Source: Candidatus Latescibacterota bacterium
GTDB taxonomy: Bacteria > Krumholzibacteriota > Krumholzibacteriia > Krumholzibacteriales > Krumholzibacteriaceae
Direction of reading: 5' to 3'
Length of the DNA: 45,509 bases
Assembly (NCBI GenBank): GCA_019038625.1
Contig: JAHOYU010000025.1
Location: 1-45,509, forward strand
Shown here: positions 25,237 to 33,408 of the stretch, piece by piece
Layout: every line of letters starts with the position of its first letter
How positions within the stretch are numbered: position 1 is the stretch's first letter
The notes under the pieces: generated by a model
Seen by the model: the letters and a program-made list of their open reading frames with translations, nothing else
Told to the model about the DNA's origin: nothing
Databases searched by the model: none
Made by a program: the position numbers and the translations under genes

Positions 25237-25817
25237 AGATGAATTATCCGGAAGGAGCATCTTCCTTTAGCCCGGAAGAGCTGAATGAGCTTCTCATCCC
25301 GACCATCTCGAACAGGGAAGAGCTGGACAGGTGGGAGCAGGATAATATTTTGAAAGCGGTCGACTGGGTCAATAAGGTCGAACCAGATGAAATATTGTCT
25401 GAATCTTTCATGAGAAGACTTCATAAGGAGATGTTCGGCGATGTCTGGAGCTGGGCAGGGAAGTTCAGGCGAAGCGACAAGAATATAGGAGTGGATTGGA
25501 AAGTCATCTCTGTCGAATTGAAGAATTTGATAGATGATGTCAGGTGCTGGCTGGAGAATGATTCGCTATCAGCCGACGAGATAGGCACGAGGTTCCACCA
25601 CAGGCTGGTCCAGATCCACCTGTTTCCAAACGGCAACGGCAGGCACGCGCGGCTGGCGACCGATCTGCTGATGGAAAAAATATTAAGAGTCAGCAGGTTT
25701 TCCTGGGGAGGGAAGAACCTTTCCGAGGAGGGGGAATGCCGGCGCAGGTATATTGATTCCCTCAGGCAGGCGGACGCCGGACATTATGAAGCGCTGATCG
25801 AGTTTGTCCGGAGCTGA
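25233..25817 (+). CDS. Mobile mystery protein B (Fic domain protein)
   Basis: A 194-residue Fic-fold protein. The active-site loop is HLFPNGNGRHAR (His129 from this start), which keeps the H-x-F-x-x-G-N-G-R-x-x-R pattern of enzymes that transfer AMP or another nucleotide moiety to a protein hydroxyl; the usual Pro after the His is Leu. Other family landmarks are LHKEMFGDVWSWAGKFR (about 68-84), NIGVDW and the C-terminal YIDSLRQADAGHYEALIEFV. It looks intact. The ATG overlaps the stop of the HTH gene, so the two are translationally coupled; a second ATG at 25239 is possible. The pair behaves as a mobile accessory unit. Its cellular target is unknown. Confidence 0.88.
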   Translation: MKMNYPEGASSFSPEELNELLIPTISNREELDRWEQDNILKAVDWVNKVEPDEILSESFMRRLHKEMFGDVWSWAGKFRRSDKNIGVDWKVISVELKNLIDDVRCWLENDSLSADEIGTRFHHRLVQIHLFPNGNGRHARLATDLLMEKILRVSRFSWGGKNLSEEGECRRRYIDSLRQADAGHYEALIEFVRS

Positions 25818-25849
25818 AGGGATTTTCCTTCTAATCGAAATGCTGAATA

Positions 25850-25858
25850 TGGTATAAT
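25850..25858 (+). promoter_or_regulatory. Extended -10 promoter for the tandem secreted Cys genes
   Basis: TGG directly before a perfect TATAAT (25853-25858) gives an extended -10; the -35 is poor. The leader would be about 115 nt, almost the same as for the paralogue at 3366. Confidence 0.5.
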
Positions 25859-25979
25859 AGCACCAAGCGGTAATTATTACTGGGGGGTTAATATCGGGCG
25901 ATAGCTAACATTCCAATCATTACAATTTATCCGTCCGTTATTTCTGCTCTCTTCTCTTGTCGAAAGGGAGGGACAGGGA

Positions 25980-26558
25980 ATGAGAATGTCACGTTTCAGC
26001 TCGGTGCTGTTGCTTTGCGTTGCTGTCGTATTTGTGTCCTTAATATTTTTGTCACAAACAGTATCCGCTCAGCCAGTTCCTTATCTCGGCCTTTTCATCG
26101 ATGAGACGCATAGTCTCCATTATGTGATGTTATCCACGCCTCTCGTACCGTTTGAAGTTTTTTCCTGGGTCTATCCAAGTGAAAACGGCATGGTGTGCGC
26201 TGAATTCGACATAGTTTATCCGGAATACCTTGTTATGTCCGGACACACCGACAACCCTGAGGCACTGATTCCGATAGTACCCGACCCGGATGGTGTTACC
26301 GTTTGTTTCGGTGAGTGCAGGACCGACTGGGTATGGCTGAGAAGCTTCAACTTCCTTCCAACTTCGACGGGAGGAATGGATTTTATCAGAATCGTTCCCC
26401 ATCCCATATCCGGAGTGGTGCAGGCGGCGACATGCCATGAGGGCAATCCTTACGAGACATTTGTTCTCATGAACTATTTTTGTATCAACGACCCGGCCTG
26501 CCCGATTGCGAATGAGAGCGCATCCTGGGGGGCGATAAAGACGATGTACGAGGATTGA
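25980..26558 (+). CDS. Small secreted Cys-containing protein, W-G-A-I-K family (paralogue 2)
   Basis: A 192-residue exported protein; GGAGG lies 8 bp upstream. Signal peptide 1-31 (ending TVSAQ). The mature sequence begins PYLGLFIDETHS and contains WVYPSENGMVCAEFD, VCFGECRTDWVWL, HPISGVVQAATC and NYFCINDPACP, and ends SASWGAIKTMYED. Every landmark aligns with paralogue 1 (3366-3932) and with the N-terminal half of the next gene. Six or seven Cys suggest disulphides. It is 48-51 bp upstream of the next gene and probably shares its transcript. Function unknown; no catalytic motif was seen. Confidence 0.75.
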   Translation: MRMSRFSSVLLLCVAVVFVSLIFLSQTVSAQPVPYLGLFIDETHSLHYVMLSTPLVPFEVFSWVYPSENGMVCAEFDIVYPEYLVMSGHTDNPEALIPIVPDPDGVTVCFGECRTDWVWLRSFNFLPTSTGGMDFIRIVPHPISGVVQAATCHEGNPYETFVLMNYFCINDPACPIANESASWGAIKTMYED

Positions 26559-26609
26559 TTTTAGAATTGAATATTGTTGAAACATCATTCTATTAAAAGG
26601 GGGATAATG

Positions 26610-28028
26610 ATGATCAGAGTGGCAGTTTTCCTGGCCCTGATCGGAGCTATCGTAATCGCCGTTCCGTGCGTGTTACACGCCGGGCCAACTGCATACATCG
26701 GACTTTATACCGATGAGGAGCGTTCGAACAACACGGTCATCTTCTCAGAAATGTGGGAACATTTCGAAGTATGGGTCTGGGTTCTGCCTGGTGACCTTGG
26801 GATGATGTGCACCGAATTCTCTGTCGATCATCATGATCTGGTAATCGTAGAGGGTGAACTATTTCCCAATCCCGAATGTACTGTTAACATGGGGAATCTG
26901 TTCTATCCGGGTGGTGCATCGATCTGTTTCGGGAGTTGCCAGTACGATTGGACATGGCTCTACAGGATCAGCATGTACACACAATCAATGGAGTCCGGTC
27001 GTATTGAGATCAGAGAACATCCTGATGCGGGAGGTCTTCAAATCGCCAATTGTATCCTTCCTGATTATCCCATTGAGGAAGCGTTCATTTATAGTGAGAT
27101 ATGTTATGCAAGATCTATTTCCCCCGATGATTATATGCCGATTTTTACTGAGCTAAGCGCACCGGAATCAGTGACAGTGAATATCACGTTCGATGATACT
27201 CCCGCAATGGATTTTCCTGATTTTAATATCTATAGTGCCGCTGACTCGACGGATACCATACAGGTTATGTATGTTGCCCACCCCACCTATTACACATGGA
27301 TCCTTTCGCTTGGAGATCCTCTGGTAGATGGCGAGAATTACATCATAGAGGCAACTTCTTTTTGTACTTATATTCCCAGTCCTTGTGGATGGGCTTCTTA
27401 CCACTGTTATGATCCCCAGGCTCAGTTTGAGTACCACAGCCCTGTCGCGACGATGCTCCAGTCGTTTGCCGCAACGCCATCCGCAGCGATTGTCGAGCTC
27501 AAATGGGAGATCTCATCGATCGATCGGGGTGTAGAATTTGTCGTTTTCCGGCAGAAGGGCAGAGGAGCATTCGATGAAATCGAGAGAGGATCGTTCGGTT
27601 CAGGTGGGCTGGTGGGCTCCGGTGCCATGACGTTCGAATATATCGACGAGACCATCCTGCCCGGCTGCTGCTACAGGTACAGGGTCGAATATATTCTTGA
27701 TGGTGAATCGCACGTTCTCTTTATAACGGAGCCAGTCGAGACTCCTGCCGCTGCTCTCTCGCTCGAGCAGAACCATCCGAACCCGTTCAATCCGTCCACT
27801 ACTATAAGCTACAACCTGCCGGCAACGGGGTTCGTGAGCATCGAGATATTCGATGTGACAGGCAGGAGAGTAAAAACGCTGGTAAGTGATGTCAAGAACC
27901 CGGGTCCGCACCGTATCGAATGGAACGGGCTGGACGAAACAGGCATGCGAGTCGTATCGGGCGTCTATTTCTACCGCCTCCGTGCTGGCAAGGAAGAGCT
28001 TACGAAGAAAATGGTGCTGATGCGGTGA
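26610..28028 (+). CDS. Secreted W-G-A-I-K family domain fused to a FlgD-like C-terminus (paralogue 3)
   Basis: A 472-residue exported protein. The ATG at 26610 has an AAAGGGGG site 6 bp upstream (26607 is also possible; a TTG at 26574 is unlikely). The signal peptide ends at about LHAG. Residues 24-165 repeat the small-family pattern: AYIGLYTDEERS, VWVWVLPGDLGMMCTEF, ICFGSCQYDWTWL, HPDAGGLQIANC. The W-G-A-I-K ending is missing. Instead there are an Ig-like segment (about 180-285), a fibronectin-like segment (about 290-385) and the FlgD-like module starting LEQNHPNPFNPSTT and ending TKKMVLMR. So one family occurs both as a free small protein and as the head of a sorted multidomain protein. A bidirectional terminator follows. 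Confidence 0.8.
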   Translation: MIRVAVFLALIGAIVIAVPCVLHAGPTAYIGLYTDEERSNNTVIFSEMWEHFEVWVWVLPGDLGMMCTEFSVDHHDLVIVEGELFPNPECTVNMGNLFYPGGASICFGSCQYDWTWLYRISMYTQSMESGRIEIREHPDAGGLQIANCILPDYPIEEAFIYSEICYARSISPDDYMPIFTELSAPESVTVNITFDDTPAMDFPDFNIYSAADSTDTIQVMYVAHPTYYTWILSLGDPLVDGENYIIEATSFCTYIPSPCGWASYHCYDPQAQFEYHSPVATMLQSFAATPSAAIVELKWEISSIDRGVEFVVFRQKGRGAFDEIERGSFGSGGLVGSGAMTFEYIDETILPGCCYRYRVEYILDGESHVLFITEPVETPAAALSLEQNHPNPFNPSTTISYNLPATGFVSIEIFDVTGRRVKTLVSDVKNPGPHRIEWNGLDETGMRVVSGVYFYRLRAGKEELTKKMVLMR

Positions 28029-28086
28029 TGGTTTTGCTGACGGAACCTTGATGTTACGTCGACATATGAGTGATTTCGGGGATAAA

Positions 28087-28127
28087 AACCCGGCCGCCGA
28101 GTCTTCCTGAGACCTGGCAGCCGGGTT
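28087..28127. terminator. Bidirectional terminator between paralogue 3 and the OPT gene
   Basis: An imperfect hairpin with outer arms aacccggc (28087-28094) and gccgggtt (28120-28127) and inner pairs gtct/agac. On the minus strand it runs into TTTTT, so it should end the OPT transcript well; the plus-strand T-run is weak. Confidence 0.7.
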
Positions 28128-28173
28128 CTGATTTTCAGGACTGTATTCAGATTCGAAGTCGAATCTGGTACGG

Positions 28174-30129
28174 TCAGGCTTTCTTCTTAGACTTGTCAGC
28201 CATCCGGTACAGGTACCAGCCGAGGCCTCCGAAGATGACGGCGGAGACTATCTGACCGAGCCATTCCGGCGAATAATCGATCACGAGGAACTTCGGCGCC
28301 TTTGTCATTATCACGGCAATCACCGCGATCACCACACCGAGCAGCCCCTCCCCGGCGATCAGGCCGCTTCCGATCAGTATGCCATGGTCTCCGGTCTTTT
28401 CAGCGCCTTCTTTCTTGCTTTTGTGCTTTTTGTCGATCATGTGCCGCAGAAGGCCTCCAATGAAAACCGGTGTCATCGTATTAAGAGGAAGGTAGACACC
28501 GACGGCGAACGGCAGGGGCGGGATCTTGCAGAGCATGATCACTATGGAAAATGCAGCTCCGATCCCGACAAGGTCCCAGCGGAGGTTTCCGTCAAGCACC
28601 CCGTCGAGTACCGTTTTCATCAAGGTTGCCTGTGGAGCCGGGAGTTCGGCCGATCCGAACCCATAGGCCTTGCCCAGATAGAATATGGCAAGACAGACAA
28701 AGAAGGCCGAACCTACTGCGCCGAGCAGTTCGCTGATCTGCTGCTTTCGTGGTGTCGCGCCTATTATGAACCCTGTCTTGAGGTCCTGCGAGATATCGCC
28801 TGCGATAGACGCGGCGATGCAGACAATTGTACCTATTGTCAGCGCGGTGATCTTCCCCGTGAGATCGGTCCATCCTAACATCTTGAATATCAATCCCGTT
28901 CCGAGAAGAGTCACGATGGCCATCCCGGATGTCGGGTTCGAGGAGACACCGATCATTCCCACGATCCTAGACGACACCGTCACGAAGGCGAAGGCAAAGA
29001 TCGCTATCGCCAGTGCACTGAAGAAACGCATGATGATATGCGTCTCGTTTCCGATGATCCCGGGAATGAAAGTAACCATCAGCACCACGAATGCGACACC
29101 GAGGATGACATACTTTATCGAGAGGTCCCTCTCTGTGCGAAGCCTGCCGGCATCAAGCTCGGCGGCGCTGGTGCGCAGCTCCCTGATGCCGATCTTCAGT
29201 GAACCGATCATGGTCGGAATCGATTTGATCACGGTGATTATGCCGGCTGCAGCCACGGCGCCAGCACCGATGATCCTGATGTAGCCGTCCCATATCTGCT
29301 GGGGTGACAGTTCCCCTATCGTGGTCACGGAGGGGTCGAGCCCCTTTGACTGGAGATAGGCAAGAGTATTCGGCCAGATCTCCATATTGCCGAACTTCCA
29401 CGCTATGACCGGTATCAGCAGGACCCAGGAGACGAGCCCACCCCCGACCATGATGGCGCCGATACGCCGGCCGAGTATATATCCGACACCGAGTAGAGCC
29501 GGGGTCGTCGAGACTCCGACTACCGCTTTTTTGATGAACGGCAGGGTGATCGATACATTCGACGGCCACAGATAGAGAAATGAGATCAGACCCTTGTACA
29601 GGGCTCCTATACCGAGGCCCTTGAATACACTCGATGCTGATGCGCCGCCTCCGCCGGTAGCGACGATAAGGACTTCCGCGCTTGCCGTGCCCTCAGGGTA
29701 TGGGAGAGTATCGTGTTCCTTTACGATGAGAAAATTCCTCAGCGGGATCATGAAGAGGACACCCAGAACACCTCCGCATATCGCCAGCAGAGTGATCTGT
29801 ATAAGGGGCGCGTCGTACCCCCAGATATATAATGCAGGTATCGTAAAGATCAGTCCTGAGGCGAGCGACGAGCTTGCCGAGCCGGTAGTCTGTGAGATAT
29901 TGCATTCCAGGATAGTCGGCTTGCCGAATATCGGGGTAAGTATCTTGAGGAGCGCCACCGAGACGACCGCCAGCGGTATCGCGGTGCTGATGGTCAATCC
30001 GACCCGCAGCCCGAGATAGGCGTTCGCGCTGCCGAAGATGGCACCGAGCAATATTCCCAGTATGACTGTCTTCGGATTGAAATCCTTAATGACGGTATCG
30101 GCCGGCACGTAAGGTTTGTGTTGGTTCAC
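28174..30129 (-). CDS. OPT family oligopeptide transporter
   Basis: A 651-residue polytopic membrane protein of the OPT family, which imports peptides or metal chelates with protons. The start is a GTG with AAAGGAG 10 bp upstream. The first helices carry the family pattern: VILGILLGAIFGSANAYLGL, RVGLTISTAIPLAVV, then SQTTGSASSSLASGLIFTIPAL and HDTLPYPEGTASAEVL, all highly conserved in bacterial OPT proteins. About fourteen to sixteen hydrophobic segments can be counted. A cytoplasmic stretch (HMIDKKHKSKKEGAEKTGDHG) lies near the end and the tail is Lys-rich. It is transcribed alone and is divergent from yggS. The substrate is unknown. Confidence 0.93.
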   Translation of the reverse strand: MNQHKPYVPADTVIKDFNPKTVILGILLGAIFGSANAYLGLRVGLTISTAIPLAVVSVALLKILTPIFGKPTILECNISQTTGSASSSLASGLIFTIPALYIWGYDAPLIQITLLAICGGVLGVLFMIPLRNFLIVKEHDTLPYPEGTASAEVLIVATGGGGASASSVFKGLGIGALYKGLISFLYLWPSNVSITLPFIKKAVVGVSTTPALLGVGYILGRRIGAIMVGGGLVSWVLLIPVIAWKFGNMEIWPNTLAYLQSKGLDPSVTTIGELSPQQIWDGYIRIIGAGAVAAAGIITVIKSIPTMIGSLKIGIRELRTSAAELDAGRLRTERDLSIKYVILGVAFVVLMVTFIPGIIGNETHIIMRFFSALAIAIFAFAFVTVSSRIVGMIGVSSNPTSGMAIVTLLGTGLIFKMLGWTDLTGKITALTIGTIVCIAASIAGDISQDLKTGFIIGATPRKQQISELLGAVGSAFFVCLAIFYLGKAYGFGSAELPAPQATLMKTVLDGVLDGNLRWDLVGIGAAFSIVIMLCKIPPLPFAVGVYLPLNTMTPVFIGGLLRHMIDKKHKSKKEGAEKTGDHGILIGSGLIAGEGLLGVVIAVIAVIMTKAPKFLVIDYSPEWLGQIVSAVIFGGLGWYLYRMADKSKKKA

Positions 30130-30274
30130 GATACGGGATCTCCTTTCGAACTTTTACTCAATATCCGTATCGACCGGGACTGGCCCGGTCAGGCAGCCAC
30201 ATTACCAGATGAGAACTGAGACGTCCAGATAAATGGCCCGATTGGATCATCCGGAGTGACACCATATCTAAGTG

Positions 30275-30303
30275 TTGAAAAATAATCATTCAGCATTTAG
30301 GAT
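30275..30303 (+). promoter_or_regulatory. Probable promoter for yggS
   Basis: TTGAAA (30275-30280), 17-bp spacer, TAGGAT (30298-30303; four of six). The leader would be about 65 nt. Confidence 0.4.
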
Positions 30304-30374
30304 TGCGGCGGAGAATCGGGTCGGTCGTGTGGAATTGTTTAGTCAACGTGACTCGTCAGCATATGGAGCATGAC

Positions 30375-31067
30375 ATGTCGATCAAGGAAAATTTCGAGAG
30401 AGTCAGAGACCGGGTCGCCGCCGCGGCGGTCGGTGCCGGACGTACTCCCGAAGAGATCACGATAATCGGTGTTACCAAGACGCACGGGCCCGGGACGGTC
30501 GTCGAAGCGATTAAGGCCGGAGTAACAGATGTCGGCGAGAACCGTGTGCAGGAGTTTCTGTCGAAGGTGGATGATGTGGAGCTTGATGTCCGCTGGCACC
30601 TTATAGGTCATCTGCAGACAAACAAGGTGAACAAGGTGATCGGCCGCTTCGCCATGATCCATTCGGTAGATTCATTGAATCTGGCTGAAAAGTTAAGCAA
30701 CGCGGGAGAGAAAGAGGGAGTACTTACCGATATCCTTCTCGAAGTCAACACGAGCGGGGAGGAGTCGAAATTCGGACTGGTACCGGAAGAGACGACAGAG
30801 ATCTGTGAACGTGTATCAAAATTGCCGGCCGTGAACCTCAAGGGGCTCATGACTGTAGGACCCTGGGTAGATGACACAGCTGTCCTTTCGAAAGCTTTTT
30901 CCAGCCTTCGTCTTCTGGCTGAAAAGATCGACGCGGTGAAGATCGATAATATATCCATGGATCATCTGTCTATGGGGATGACCGATGATTTCGAGATCGC
31001 GATAGCAGAGGGCGCGACGATGATACGCCCGGGAAGGGTGATATTCGGGGAACGCGGGACTTTCTGA
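30375..31067 (+). CDS. yggS: YggS/PLPBP family pyridoxal phosphate homeostasis protein
   Basis: A 230-residue PLP-binding protein of the alanine racemase N-terminal fold that buffers free PLP. The start MSIKENFERVRDRV is the usual family N-terminus and has GGAG 6 bp upstream; an earlier start at 30303 would add 24 unlikely residues. The PLP lysine is Lys35 in IGVTKTHGPGTV. GENRVQEFLSK, WHLIGHLQTNKV, the IHSVDSLNLAEKL strand, GLMTVGPW and LSMGMTDDFEIAIAEGAT complete the signature. yggT and divIVA follow in the same direction, the classic grouping with cell-division genes. Confidence 0.95.
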   Translation: MSIKENFERVRDRVAAAAVGAGRTPEEITIIGVTKTHGPGTVVEAIKAGVTDVGENRVQEFLSKVDDVELDVRWHLIGHLQTNKVNKVIGRFAMIHSVDSLNLAEKLSNAGEKEGVLTDILLEVNTSGEESKFGLVPEETTEICERVSKLPAVNLKGLMTVGPWVDDTAVLSKAFSSLRLLAEKIDAVKIDNISMDHLSMGMTDDFEIAIAEGATMIRPGRVIFGERGTF

Positions 31068-31203
31068 CAGGTTGAGATCCCTGTTTGAAGAGTGGCAGGA
31101 TTTCAGCCGGCGGAGAAGAAAATTTGCGGTCCCGAAATTCACCAGGAATCGACCAGGGAACCATGTGGCGCTGTAAAGCGTGTAAAAATACGAGGTTACG
31201 AGA

Positions 31204-31455
31204 TTGTTTATAACGGACGTATTTGGACTGATAATTGCTTTTTTGAATGTGATCACATTCCTGTTGCTGATATACCTGTTTCTGCAGGCGATCAGCGATG
31301 ACAGGAGCAGGGTGCTGGGGGTATTGGACAAGGTGTTTTCTCCCGTGCTTCAGCCACTGAGAAAAGTCCTGCCCTCATGGAGGATAGATATTTCTCCGGC
31401 AATCCTGGCCCTGGCCCTGCAGATAGCAGCGGTAATACTGAAAAGGATGTGGTAG
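31204..31455 (+). CDS. YggT family membrane protein
   Basis: An 83-residue protein with a hydrophobic N-terminal helix (about 8-28; LIIAFLNVITFLLLIYLFLQ), a loop with PVLQPLRKVLPSWRIDISP and a second helix. The P-x-R-x-x-P ... D-x-S-P pattern is the YggT hallmark. The start is a TTG with GAGG about 9 bp upstream; no later start keeps the first helix whole. It lies between yggS and divIVA, as in many bacteria. It has one YggT repeat, whereas proteobacterial YggT has two. Confidence 0.85.
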   Translation: MFITDVFGLIIAFLNVITFLLLIYLFLQAISDDRSRVLGVLDKVFSPVLQPLRKVLPSWRIDISPAILALALQIAAVILKRMW

Positions 31456-31570
31456 TGCAGTAAATGAATCCCCGCATGGTAGCGGGCCCGCGAAGAAAAC
31501 AGAAGTAAGTGAAGTTGGATGAGGCAGAAGCGGATAAAAAAATCCGGGCTGCTACAGAGGAGGCAATGAG

Positions 31571-33178
31571 ATGAGGATTACACCTCTCGATATCCGGAAG
31601 CAGGAATTTAAGAAGACTATGAGAGGTCTTGATTCGGACGAGGTCTACGCGTTTCTGAACACTGTCGCCGAGGAGTACGAGACCGTGCTTTCCGACAACA
31701 AGAGACTTCGTGAGCGTATCGTCGAACTCGAGGAACGTCTCAAGGAATTCAAAAGCATGGAGACCAATCTTCGGAATACTCTTCTGACCGCGGAACGGAT
31801 CACGGCGGAGGCAAAAGAGAATGCCCGCAAGGAAGCCGGGCTCATCGTACGAGAGGCCGAAGTCGAGGCGGAAAAGGCCGCCGAGACGATCCGTGCCCAC
31901 ACTCAGCAGCTTCGCAGGGAAATACTGGAACTCAAGAAGAACAAGGACAACTATATCACTCGGATGAGGACTCTTCTGGATAGCCACCAGAACGTGATCA
32001 GCGGTTTCGAGGACGATTTTGCCGAAGTCGACAATGAGATCGAGAAGATCGGCCGGAAAGTCGAAGAGGATACGAACAGTGTCGTTCCGGGACCCAGGAT
32101 GACGAGGGACAGGATCACCGAGGATTTTGCGCACGAAGAAAAACAGGAAGAAACGGACAAGGTGACCTGGGACGACGAGCAGAGGAGAGAGGATATCCCG
32201 AGGCCCTCGATGCCCGCGCCGCCGCACGAGGCCGGAGCCTCTCCGGAGAAAAAGAACTCAGCGCCCAGGGAAGAGGCAGCCGGGACGATGAACGTTCCGA
32301 CATCACAGCAGATCGAGATGGAACCTGTCGCGGCTCCGCGTGATGAGATCTCTGCGGCAAACGCGGAAGCGACACGTGTCGATTTTGCCGGTGTGGATGC
32401 CGAGAAGATAGAGATAGCTGATGAAGGTAATCCTGGGTTGGATGGTCATTTCAATGAAAATGATGTTCGCAGAAATGTTGCAAGGAGCATTGAAGACAGC
32501 ATGTATCCTGAGGCTCATATCGACGAGCAGAAGCAGGCTGCGGGACAGGGCGCGCCTGCCGGGCCAGTCATGGAATCACAGCCCCAGGCACAGCCGTCGA
32601 TGCAGCAGCCTCCAGCAATGACATCGGTCGCTCAGGGCCAGGCACCTGCTCCGCAGTGCGAGACCGATGCTACGGGAACTGCCGTTCAGGATGTTCCCCC
32701 GGCTCCGGAGACAACGCAGCAGGATATGCAGCAGCCGGTTCAGCAGATGCCGGAAAATACTCCTGATCAGACTGTCCAGATCCAGGACCAACCGGCCGCC
32801 GCGGACCAGCCAAAAAGCGATGACTGGAAATCATACGAAGTGAACAATGCGAAACCGGACTGGAGTAATTATCAGATAGATGGCTCACAGCAGCAGCAGC
32901 CCACATCGGAACCTCAGCCGCCGGCTCCGGCCATCCATCAGAGTGATGCAAGCGATGTCGAAGTCGAAGAGGCACTTTCGGGGTTGGAAGAGATGGGGCA
33001 GGAACAGCAGCAGGCGCCCGTGCAGGAGGTACAGGCTCCCCAGCAGCCGGCAAAAGCGGAAACTCAAGTAAAGCCGGAAGCTCAGGTGGAGACAGAAGGT
33101 AGCGAAGAAGATTCCTCTTCGACCTGGTCGATGGAGGAATTGCGAAAGAACCTGACCAACATTGACAGGGAGGATTAG
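31571..33178 (+). CDS. DivIVA-domain protein with long acidic Q/P-rich tail
   Basis: A 535-residue protein; GAGGAGG lies 7 bp upstream. Residues 1-65 are a DivIVA domain: ITPLDIRKQEFKKTMRGLD, then EVYAFLNTVAEEYE. Coiled coil continues to about 170 (heptads through RIVELEERLKEF and AERITAEAKENARKEA). Such proteins sense membrane curvature and organise division or polar growth. From about 175 to the end the chain is low-complexity and rich in Pro, Gln, Glu and Ala, with runs such as SQQQQPTSEPQPPAPA. Inside it is a duplicated aromatic motif (DDWKSYEVNNA then PDWSNYQIDG), and the C-terminus is ordered-looking (STWSMEELRKNLTNIDRED). DivIVA proteins are usually 150-250 residues, so the tail of about 350 residues is unusual. 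Confidence 0.88.
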   Translation: MRITPLDIRKQEFKKTMRGLDSDEVYAFLNTVAEEYETVLSDNKRLRERIVELEERLKEFKSMETNLRNTLLTAERITAEAKENARKEAGLIVREAEVEAEKAAETIRAHTQQLRREILELKKNKDNYITRMRTLLDSHQNVISGFEDDFAEVDNEIEKIGRKVEEDTNSVVPGPRMTRDRITEDFAHEEKQEETDKVTWDDEQRREDIPRPSMPAPPHEAGASPEKKNSAPREEAAGTMNVPTSQQIEMEPVAAPRDEISAANAEATRVDFAGVDAEKIEIADEGNPGLDGHFNENDVRRNVARSIEDSMYPEAHIDEQKQAAGQGAPAGPVMESQPQAQPSMQQPPAMTSVAQGQAPAPQCETDATGTAVQDVPPAPETTQQDMQQPVQQMPENTPDQTVQIQDQPAAADQPKSDDWKSYEVNNAKPDWSNYQIDGSQQQQPTSEPQPPAPAIHQSDASDVEVEEALSGLEEMGQEQQQAPVQEVQAPQQPAKAETQVKPEAQVETEGSEEDSSSTWSMEELRKNLTNIDRED

Positions 33179-33239
33179 AGATACTACCTGTCAGTAGCGG
33201 TGTCGGTATTGTCGCCGGCACTGAATAAAAGGGACATGT

Positions 33240-33283
33240 GCGGGAAGGCTGGGTCCGAACGGGGATTCGGCCTTCCGCTTTTT
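33240..33283 (+). terminator. Intrinsic terminator after the DivIVA gene
   Basis: Arms cgggaagg (33241-33248) and ccttccg (33271-33277) pair with one bulged G, an inner ccgaa/ttcgg pairing closes the loop, and five T follow (33279-33283). Confidence 0.8.
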
Positions 33284-33311
33284 CAGGGCAGGCTGACCTG
33301 ATGATTTGTGC

Positions 33312-33340
33312 TTGCCTGCCTGTCAGATAGCGTGTATAAA
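33312..33340 (+). promoter_or_regulatory. Promoter for purine nucleoside phosphorylase
   Basis: TTGCCT (33312-33317), 17-bp spacer, TATAAA (33335-33340) preceded by GTG. The leader would be about 62 nt. Confidence 0.5.
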
Positions 33341-33408
33341 ATGTTTGTCCGTTCTGGTCTCTGCCTTGATGTCCGGCTCAATGATGGAGCGCGCCGAAAG
33401 GAGTCCCC

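Noticed and set aside
25611-25652. Fic motif with Leu in place of Pro after the active-site His, suspected loss of function
   Set aside because: The His, Phe, G-N-G-R core and final Arg are all present, and this variant fits the mobile mystery B group.
28384-29284. Plus-strand open frames opposite the OPT transporter
   Set aside because: Shadows of a highly conserved membrane protein on the other strand.
31292-32227. 311-codon open frame on the minus strand opposite the divIVA gene
   Set aside because: It is complementary to a well-supported coding sequence, its product is low-complexity and no ribosome site or domain supports it.
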